Below are positions 14,525 to 21,330 of a stretch of DNA of 39,457 bases, piece by piece. Both the position numbers and the translations under genes were made by a program. Numbering within the stretch: position 1 is the stretch's first letter; the number at the start of each line of letters is the position of its first letter. The stretch lies in the NCBI GenBank assembly GCA_024695575.1, contig JAILHY010000153.1, positions 1 through 39,457 on the forward strand. Reading direction: 5' to 3'. Origin of the DNA: Lachnospiraceae bacterium. Lineage in GTDB: Bacteria > Bacillota > Clostridia > Lachnospirales > Lachnospiraceae. The notes beneath the pieces were generated by a model. That model saw only the letters and a list, made by a program, of their open reading frames with translations, was not told the origin of the DNA and did no database searches.

Positions 14525-16393
14525 ATGTGCGGTTTCGCAGGTTTTATTGATACCCTTACGGTCCGGGACAAAGAACCGATAATCCGTTCAATGGCCGACA
14601 GCATTAAGCACCGAGGCCCCGACGGCGAAGGCTTTTATACGGATCCATACGTTGCCATGGGCTTCAGGCGCTTAAGCATCATCGACCTGAACCTTGGTAA
14701 TCAGCCGCTTTACAACGAAGACAATACTCTTGTCATTAACTTTAACGGCGAGATCTACAACTACAAGGAACTCAGAGAGGACCTTCGTGCCAAGGGACAT
14801 TCTTTTGCTACCAATTCTGACACGGAAGTCATAATTCACGGATACGAGGAATATGGCAAGGACGTGCTTCAGAAGCTTCGCGGCATGTTCGCCTTCGTTA
14901 TCTGGGACAAAAAGAAAAAGGAACTTTTCGGAGCAAGAGACCCCTTCGGCATCAAGCCCTTTTACTACTACACCGGACAGGATCTTTTCATGTACGGCTC
15001 GGAGATCAAGGCCTTTTTAAAGCATCCCAATTTCAAGAAGGAGCTTAATCCCGACGCCCTCAAGACCTATCTCATGTACCAGTATTCCGTGCCTACGGAT
15101 TCTTTCTTTATGGATGTGCATAAGCTTAATCCCGGGCATTGTTTCTTTTTTAATCTTGAAGAAGGAAAGATCCGGATCAAGCGGTATTTCAAGATAGATT
15201 ATCGCAACAACGACGACGATCTTGACACTTGTGTCGATAAGATCAACAAGGTAATGAAGGAAAGCATCGAGTACCACAAGATAAGCGACGTGGAAGTAGG
15301 CGCATTCCTTTCAAGCGGCGTGGATTCAAGTTATATCGTAGCCAATGCCAACGTTGACAAGGCATTTACCGTCGGCTTTGAAAAAGAAGGCGGATTCGAC
15401 GAGACTCAGGATGCTCATGACCTGTGCGAGATCCTGCACATGAAGCATTCCCGCAAGTCAATTACGCCCGAAATGTTCTTTGACATTCTTCCGACGGTGC
15501 AGTACCATTCCGACGAGCCTCACGCCAACCTTTCGGCGGTTCCGCTCTATTACCTTGCCAACATGGCAAGCAAGGAAGTCAAGGTAGTGCTTTCCGGTGA
15601 AGGCGCAGATGAGCTTTTCGGCGGATATTACGAATATGAGACTCCTCCGGAGTATGCAAGATACAATAAGGTTCCTTTTCCCATCAGACGCGGGATCAAG
15701 GCGGTAGCAGAGCACCTTCCCAACATGAAGGGACGTCATTTCCTGATCAAAGCAGGCTCCAAGCTTGAGGAATCTTATATCGGTCAGGCCTTCATCATGA
15801 ACAACGAAGAGGCCGACAGAGTCCTTAAGCCCAAGTATCGTAACGGCAAGACCTATCAGGAGGTCACTGCTCCCAGATACGCAGAGATCAAGGACAAGCC
15901 CGAACTTTTACAGAAGATGTATCTGGACATGAATCTCTGGCTTCCTTACGATATCCTTCTTAAGGCGGACAAGATGACCATGGCCAATTCCCTTGAGCTC
16001 AGGGTTCCTTTCCTTGACAAGGAAGTATTCAAGGTAAGCGAGGAGATACCGATCAAGTACATAATTCACGACTTTATTACCAAGTATGCCTTTCGTAAAG
16101 CCGCCAACAAGACCATCCCCGAGGAATGGGCCAAGAGAAAGAAACTCGGATTTCTGGTTCCTTTTAAGGACTGGATCAGAGAAGACAAGTGGTGCGAGAA
16201 GGTTCGTGAGCAGTTTTCCAAGGACTGGGTGGAGGAATTCTTCAACAAAGAGGAACTCTTCAAGTTACTTGACAATCACCGTGCCGGAAAGTGGAATTAC
16301 GGCCGCAAGATCTACACGATATATGCATTTCTCATCTGGTATGAGATTTATTTTATAAAGAATGAGGTACCGGCTAAGCATGCCTACGTTTAA
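14525..16393 (+). CDS. asnB: AsnB-type glutamine-dependent amidotransferase
   Basis: A 622-residue enzyme. Residues 1 to about 205 are a class II glutaminase with nucleophile Cys2 (MCGFAGF), RRLSI and NGEIYN. The rest is an adenylating synthetase with PP-loop SSGVDSS at 263-269 and SGEGADELFGGY. Relatives make asparagine. However, several Firmicutes members amidate peptidoglycan precursors: AsnB of Bacillus and AsnB1 of Lactobacillus plantarum act on meso-DAP, and AsnH of E. faecium converts bridge D-Asp to D-Asn. Next to an Aslfm-like ligase and a MurE-like ligase, the wall role is plausible but unproven. AAGGAG lies 11 bases before the ATG. It ends 12 bases before the aminotransferase gene. 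Confidence 0.88.
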   Translation: MCGFAGFIDTLTVRDKEPIIRSMADSIKHRGPDGEGFYTDPYVAMGFRRLSIIDLNLGNQPLYNEDNTLVINFNGEIYNYKELREDLRAKGHSFATNSDTEVIIHGYEEYGKDVLQKLRGMFAFVIWDKKKKELFGARDPFGIKPFYYYTGQDLFMYGSEIKAFLKHPNFKKELNPDALKTYLMYQYSVPTDSFFMDVHKLNPGHCFFFNLEEGKIRIKRYFKIDYRNNDDDLDTCVDKINKVMKESIEYHKISDVEVGAFLSSGVDSSYIVANANVDKAFTVGFEKEGGFDETQDAHDLCEILHMKHSRKSITPEMFFDILPTVQYHSDEPHANLSAVPLYYLANMASKEVKVVLSGEGADELFGGYYEYETPPEYARYNKVPFPIRRGIKAVAEHLPNMKGRHFLIKAGSKLEESYIGQAFIMNNEEADRVLKPKYRNGKTYQEVTAPRYAEIKDKPELLQKMYLDMNLWLPYDILLKADKMTMANSLELRVPFLDKEVFKVSEEIPIKYIIHDFITKYAFRKAANKTIPEEWAKRKKLGFLVPFKDWIREDKWCEKVREQFSKDWVEEFFNKEELFKLLDNHRAGKWNYGRKIYTIYAFLIWYEIYFIKNEVPAKHAYV

Positions 16394-16405
16394 AGGAGTA
16401 TTATT

Positions 16406-17671
16406 ATGTTTTCCACATCTGTTTTCGAGGATCATGAGTCCTCAGTTCGTTCATATTGCCGCAAATATCCTGTCGTATTTGAAAGAGCCAAGGGTTCCTA
16501 CATATACGATCAGGACGGAAACGCCTATCTTGATTTTCTGGCGGGGTGCGGTGCACTTAACTATGGACACAACAATGATGAGATCAAGAAAGCGGTAATT
16601 GAGTATCTTGAGAGCGACGGCATCAGCCACGCAATGGATATGTATACCGCTGCCAAGGCTAATTTCATAACTACCTTCGAGGACAAGATCCTTAAGCCCC
16701 GTGATCTTGACTATCGTATCATGTTCTGCGGTTCTACAGGTACCAACGCCGTAGAAGCAGCTTTAAAGCTTGCTCGCAAGAACAAAAAGCGCAGTAACAT
16801 CATCGCATTTATGGGCGCTTTCCACGGTATGACCCTTGGAAGCCTTGCCCTTACCACAGACCGCACCAGCCGCGACGGCGCGGGAGTGTCCCTTGACAAT
16901 GTGACATTTATCCCTTATGCATGCGGCGGACATACGAGCTTTGACAGTCTTGATTATCTGGAAGCTATCCTTTCGGATGATCATTCCGGTATTGAGAAGC
17001 CGGCAGCAGTATTTGTTGAGACGGTTCAGGCCGAGGGCGGCATCAATGTTGCACCTGTTGAATGGCTTAAGCGTCTTGCGGATATATGCAAAAAGAACGA
17101 CATTCTTCTTGCCGTTGACGATATTCAGGTAGGCTGCTCAAGGACCGGCACTTTCTTTTCCTTTGAAAGAGCGGGGATAAAGCCTGATCTTGTTACTTTA
17201 AGTAAGTCCATTGGCGGTTACGGATTCCCCATGTCACTCCTTCTTATCAGGGATGAACTTGATATCTGGAAGCCTGCTGAGCACAACGGAACCTTCCGTG
17301 GCAATCAGCTTGCATTCATTGCGGCAGCCAAGGCTGTTGAGATCAACGTGCGTGATGACATAAACGGCGAGACTGTCCGTAAGGGTAAGCTTTGTCAGGA
17401 CTTTATTGCGAAAAACATTCTTCCTCTGGATTCAAGGATCACACAGAGAGGTCTTGGACTTATAATCGGTATCGATTTTGAAGGCTTTGGAGATCCTGAG
17501 ATCCCTCATCGTATCGCAGACAAATGCTTTGAAAAGAAACTCATCATAGAGCGTGCCGGACGTAAGGATTCAGTCGTTAAGCTGCTTCCTCCGCTTACAA
17601 TCTCGGACGAAGAACTGCTTAAGGGTCTGGAGATCATTCTTGAAGCTACGAAAGAGGTTCTTGGAGCATGA
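16406..17671 (+). CDS. EctB-like L-2,4-diaminobutyrate aminotransferase
   Basis: A class III PLP aminotransferase of 421 residues. Its whole length reads like EctB: ESSVRSYCRKYPVVFERAKG, FLAGCGALNYGHNN, SDGISHAMDMYTAAK, STGTNAVEAALKLARK, GAFHGMTLGSLALT, VDDIQVGCSRTGTFFSFE. PLP Lys267 is in TLSKSIGGYG and EHNGTFRGNQLAF follows. EctB makes L-2,4-diaminobutyrate from aspartate 4-semialdehyde and glutamate. Neither ectA nor ectC is present here, so ectoine synthesis is not supported. The product more likely feeds the adjacent amino-acid ligases. GGAGTATTATT precedes the ATG. The stop overlaps the Mur ligase start by 4 bases (ATGA), a sign of coupled translation. Confidence 0.88.
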   Translation: MFSTSVFEDHESSVRSYCRKYPVVFERAKGSYIYDQDGNAYLDFLAGCGALNYGHNNDEIKKAVIEYLESDGISHAMDMYTAAKANFITTFEDKILKPRDLDYRIMFCGSTGTNAVEAALKLARKNKKRSNIIAFMGAFHGMTLGSLALTTDRTSRDGAGVSLDNVTFIPYACGGHTSFDSLDYLEAILSDDHSGIEKPAAVFVETVQAEGGINVAPVEWLKRLADICKKNDILLAVDDIQVGCSRTGTFFSFERAGIKPDLVTLSKSIGGYGFPMSLLLIRDELDIWKPAEHNGTFRGNQLAFIAAAKAVEINVRDDINGETVRKGKLCQDFIAKNILPLDSRITQRGLGLIIGIDFEGFGDPEIPHRIADKCFEKKLIIERAGRKDSVVKLLPPLTISDEELLKGLEIILEATKEVLGA

Positions 17672-19110
17672 GATTAAGGGATCTTGTTTCCTGTGAATAT
17701 GATACTGAAATAGATATTATTACGGACGATTCGCGTACAAAGGGGAGTAACATCCTCTTTGTCTGCGTTAAGGGATTAACCGTAGACGGGCATGATTTTG
17801 CCCTGAAGGCTATCGAAAACGGAGCGGTCGCATTGCTTTGTGAGCATCCTGTTGAGGGTGCAAGTGTTCCGCAGGTAATAGTCGAAAATACGGTAAGTAC
17901 CATGAATCTGGCGTTAAACCGCCTGTACGGTGATCCTGCGTCCCGAATGAAGATAATCGGTGTGACCGGTACTGACGGAAAGACCACAACCGCGGAAATG
18001 ATGTACCAGATCCTTAATAATCTTGGTCACCACACCGGATACATAGGGACCAATGGTATCAGGAGCGATCATTACTCTCAGGAGAATGATTATTCCACAC
18101 CGTTACAGACCGAGCTTTTCAGAGCGTTTCATGGATTTGATGCTGACAAGTGCGAGTATGTTTCCATGGAAGCAACCGGAGAACGCCTTGGAACCGGCAA
18201 ACTGGAAGGCGTTATGTTTGATGCCTCCATTTTCACCAATCTTACAAGAGATGCTCTTGATATCTTCAAGACTATGGAGAATTACGGCGCCGCCAAAGCA
18301 AGGCTTATGTCCTATACCAAGCCTTCGGGACTCTGCGTGATAAATGCGGACGATCAGTACAAAGAACTGTTTATTAAAGCCGCCAATGCTCCTGTGATCA
18401 CCTACGGAGTTGAAGACAAAATTGCGGATATCTACGCAACGGATATAGATATTGAATACAGCAGACTTAAGTTTACCATTAACGGCTATCTTGGAAAGCA
18501 TGAGATAAACTGCGCTCTTTCCGGAATTTATAACGTGTACAACATTATGGCGGTACTTGCCTGCCTTAATCATTTCGGATTCGGTATCGACGAGCTCATT
18601 GAGGCAGTTTCCGAGCTTAAGCCTATCGAAGCCCGCCAGACAGAGATCGATCGGGGACAGCCCTTCAGGGTTATTGTGGACTACGCACACACTGCCAATG
18701 CGGTAAAGAATCTCGTTGAATACATTCGCGCCACCCGTAAGACCGATACCCTTAAGATAGTAGTGGGTGCGGGGGGATCAAGAGACATTCACCGCCGTAC
18801 CGATATGGCCGAATACTGTACTGCCAATGCGGATTACAACTATTTCACTATCGAGGACGCAAGATTTGAAGATCCTCAGATGCTGGTTGAAACCATGGTT
18901 TCAACAGTTCCCGAAGCACATAACTACGAACTTATAGTTGACAGAGACGAGGCTATTGCCAAAGCCATCAAGGATGCAAAGCCCGGAGATACAATACTCA
19001 TCCTCGGCAAAGGAGCCGAGCGTTACCTTATGACCATGGGTAAGCCTGTGGAACGCCCCAATGACATAGAGAGTGCGGAGGCTGCACTTCGTTCCGCGGG
19101 TTACAAATAA
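17668..19110 (+). CDS. MurE-like Mur ligase with altered signature motifs
   Basis: A 480-residue ATP-dependent amide ligase with the MurE layout. The N-terminal UDP-binding-like domain contains DSRTKGSNILFVC. The P-loop is GVTGTDGKTT (98-107), the central domain includes IFTNLTRDALDIF and AAKARLM, and the C-terminal domain has IVDYAHTANAVKNL and VVGAGGSRD. MurE adds the third residue to UDP-MurNAc-L-Ala-D-Glu. Three usual signatures are changed. MEVSSH is MEATGE (167-172), the RDHLD His is Ala196, and the residue-3 selectivity motif DNPR is EDAR (396-399, Arg kept). The annotation as housekeeping MurE is therefore doubtful; a paralogue with another amino acid or acceptor is more likely. It is the last gene of the run, followed by 84 bases without a clear terminator. 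Confidence 0.8.
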   Translation: MRLRDLVSCEYDTEIDIITDDSRTKGSNILFVCVKGLTVDGHDFALKAIENGAVALLCEHPVEGASVPQVIVENTVSTMNLALNRLYGDPASRMKIIGVTGTDGKTTTAEMMYQILNNLGHHTGYIGTNGIRSDHYSQENDYSTPLQTELFRAFHGFDADKCEYVSMEATGERLGTGKLEGVMFDASIFTNLTRDALDIFKTMENYGAAKARLMSYTKPSGLCVINADDQYKELFIKAANAPVITYGVEDKIADIYATDIDIEYSRLKFTINGYLGKHEINCALSGIYNVYNIMAVLACLNHFGFGIDELIEAVSELKPIEARQTEIDRGQPFRVIVDYAHTANAVKNLVEYIRATRKTDTLKIVVGAGGSRDIHRRTDMAEYCTANADYNYFTIEDARFEDPQMLVETMVSTVPEAHNYELIVDRDEAIAKAIKDAKPGDTILILGKGAERYLMTMGKPVERPNDIESAEAALRSAGYK

Positions 19111-19157
19111 ATCAAATTTATCGCATTAGTGTAATAAACCGGTAATACTTTGTGAAC

Positions 19158-19163
19158 TATAAT
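19158..19163 (+). promoter_or_regulatory. Possible -10 element of the signalling operon
   Basis: A perfect TATAAT in the 84-base gap between the Mur ligase and the first HD-GYP gene, followed by AGGGAGG (19183-19189) and the ATG at 19195. No good -35 is visible at 16-18 bases upstream, so an activator may be needed, or the match may be chance. Confidence 0.35.
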
Positions 19164-19194
19164 ATAAGTTAAGCGTTTACACAGGGAGGGTGCG

Positions 19195-21327
19195 ATGACA
19201 TTCCGGCCGGTCAAAGCGGACAAATACAGTATTATCAATGCATTCATGGTTGCTGCATGCATATTTGTAAATGCCATGCTTGCGTTCTTTGCCCATTCAT
19301 TCTCCCTTCCGCTTTATCTTGACTGTACAGGCACTGTTTTTGCGGCGTTTCTGGGCGGTTCTATGCCCGGGATCATCGTTGCCGTAGTCACTAACTTTGT
19401 CTGCACTCCTTTCAATGAATATTCCATGTTCTTTTCCGTACTGAACATTCTTGTTGCTCTTGTTGCGGGACATTTTTCCACTCATGAACTGAATAAGAAA
19501 CGGATCTACTATCTGTGGTTTATACTGGCGATCGCTTTCATCGGTGGTGTTCTTGGAACGCCTTTCCAGTGGATCATCATGGGAGGGCCCCAGTTTGACG
19601 ATATCGCGGATACTGCGATGCTTCTTGCGGGTCATCCGGGATTCTGGTATGTTCTTTATTCCGTTCTCCTTAATTTTATCCTGAATATAGTGGACAAAAC
19701 TATCTCCGTAGGGATAGCTGTCCTTGTGCTTAAGTGCTTTCCGCCCAAGCTCATAAAAGCCCTGCGCGACAACACCTGGAACCAGAAGCCCCTTACGGAA
19801 AAAGAAAAAAAGATCATCAAGGAATCCACCGGCAAGGGCTTTCATTCCATGCGCTTCAGAATATCCTTCATGCTGACAATAGCGTCCCTTGCAATGACGG
19901 CTGTGGTGGTATGGATCAGTAATTCGCAGAATTATCGCGTCATGGCAGATCACTATATTGCCATAGCAAACAGCGCAGGTGAATATACGGCAGAGATCGT
20001 TGACGGAGACAGGATAGATGAGTATCTGAGCAAAGGATATGACGCCCCGGGTTACAAGGAGACGGAAAACAGGCTGTATGAGATCAGGGATCATTTTCCG
20101 GGAGTAAGGTTTCTTTCTGTGATCAAGATCGAAAACGACGGAGGTCACTATGCTTTTGATCTTGATTCGGGTTCTGACGAGGGGTATGATCCGGGTTTTG
20201 TACAGGAGTTTAATCCTGCCTTTGCTGATAAGATGAACACGCTGTTTGAGGGAGGTAAGATCGATCCTATCAAGACCAGAACGGAATATGGAGATGCCAT
20301 TACCGTTTATACGCCTATCCCCGATTCTCTGGGCAAAACTGCGGCCTACGCGGTGGTAGATGTTTCGACGGGTTATCTTGCGGAATTTGAGAAGGACTTT
20401 CTTTTTAAGATCGCTATGATCTTTTCCGGTTTCTTTGTCATGATACTGGGACTCGGGCTGTGGACTACAGGAAGATATCTGGTATATCCTATCGGCAGCA
20501 TGGCGCTTGAAGCGGAGAATTTCGTCAAAGGAATAGGGGATCAGGATAAACTTGACGATAATATCAAGCAGATGCGCAAGCTTGACATCAAAACAGATGA
20601 TGAAGTCGAAAAGCTCTACAAAGCGATCTGTGAGATGGGTTCCGGTATCGCAGACCAGGTGAGAGAATTAAGATACTATTCCGAAGCCACATCCAGGATG
20701 CAGAACGGACTTATCATCACCATGGCGGACATGGTCGAAAATCGTGACTCCGATACGGGTGCGCATATTCAGAAGACTGCCGCCTATGTAAAGATCATCC
20801 TTGAAGGACTTAAGCGGTCCGGGTACTATGCAGAAAAGCTCACACCCAGATACATGGCCGAAGTTGAGATGTCGGCACCCTTGCATGACGTAGGAAAGAT
20901 CAACATTCCGGATGCGGTTTTAAATAAGCCCGGGAAACTCACCGAAGAAGAGTTTGAGATCATGAAGACGCATACCACACACGGCAAGCGTATCATGGAG
21001 CAGGCTATAAGTACCGTAAGCGGTGAGAACTACTTAAAAGAAGCCCGTAACATGGCGGCCTACCATCACGAGCGCTGGGACGGCAAGGGGTACCCCGAGG
21101 GCCTTCACGGACAGGTGATCCCGCTTTCTGCCCGAGTCATGGCTGTGGCGGATGTATTTGACGCGCTAACGTCTCCGAGAATCTATAAGCCTCCGTTCCC
21201 GATAGAGAAAGCGTTGGAGATAATAGGCGACGGGTCGGGTACGGCTTTTGATCCCAAGGTGGTTGAGGTATTTATGGATTCCCTTCCCGAAGTAAAGCTT
21301 GTTCTAAAGAAATATCAGGAGAGTTGA
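19195..21327 (+). CDS. Membrane HD-GYP phosphodiesterase with ECF-S-like N-terminus
   Basis: A 710-residue protein. Residues 1 to about 185 contain around five or six membrane segments with LPLYLDCTGTVFAAFLGGSMPGIIVAVVTNF, similar to substrate-binding (S) components of ECF transporters. Another membrane segment (about 220-242), an extracellular sensor-like region (about 243-400), a further membrane helix (about 402-425) and a HAMP-like region follow. The HD-GYP domain begins near 500. Catalytic motifs are present: His564-Asp565 in LHDVGKI, His624-His625 in HHERWDG, and GYP at 632-634. The expected activity is hydrolysis of cyclic di-GMP. It is the first gene of a signalling run; the histidine kinase starts 3 bases after its stop. 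Confidence 0.88.
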   Translation: MTFRPVKADKYSIINAFMVAACIFVNAMLAFFAHSFSLPLYLDCTGTVFAAFLGGSMPGIIVAVVTNFVCTPFNEYSMFFSVLNILVALVAGHFSTHELNKKRIYYLWFILAIAFIGGVLGTPFQWIIMGGPQFDDIADTAMLLAGHPGFWYVLYSVLLNFILNIVDKTISVGIAVLVLKCFPPKLIKALRDNTWNQKPLTEKEKKIIKESTGKGFHSMRFRISFMLTIASLAMTAVVVWISNSQNYRVMADHYIAIANSAGEYTAEIVDGDRIDEYLSKGYDAPGYKETENRLYEIRDHFPGVRFLSVIKIENDGGHYAFDLDSGSDEGYDPGFVQEFNPAFADKMNTLFEGGKIDPIKTRTEYGDAITVYTPIPDSLGKTAAYAVVDVSTGYLAEFEKDFLFKIAMIFSGFFVMILGLGLWTTGRYLVYPIGSMALEAENFVKGIGDQDKLDDNIKQMRKLDIKTDDEVEKLYKAICEMGSGIADQVRELRYYSEATSRMQNGLIITMADMVENRDSDTGAHIQKTAAYVKIILEGLKRSGYYAEKLTPRYMAEVEMSAPLHDVGKINIPDAVLNKPGKLTEEEFEIMKTHTTHGKRIMEQAISTVSGENYLKEARNMAAYHHERWDGKGYPEGLHGQVIPLSARVMAVADVFDALTSPRIYKPPFPIEKALEIIGDGSGTAFDPKVVEVFMDSLPEVKLVLKKYQES

Positions 21328-21330
21328 CCT

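Noticed and set aside
13474-14604. Long minus-strand ORF opposite the ATP-grasp gene and the start of asnB
   Set aside because: It is a shadow of the coding strand, has no family resemblance, and reads through the palindromic repeat (LRFAQDD). The + strand genes are unambiguous.
16406-17671. Ectoine biosynthesis locus
   Set aside because: Only ectB is present; neither EctA nor EctC is encoded in the flanking sequence, and the neighbours are wall-type ligases.
19297-20148. 283-codon minus-strand ORF opposite the first HD-GYP gene
   Set aside because: It is a codon-bias shadow; the composition is rich in Lys, His and Arg with no domain pattern.
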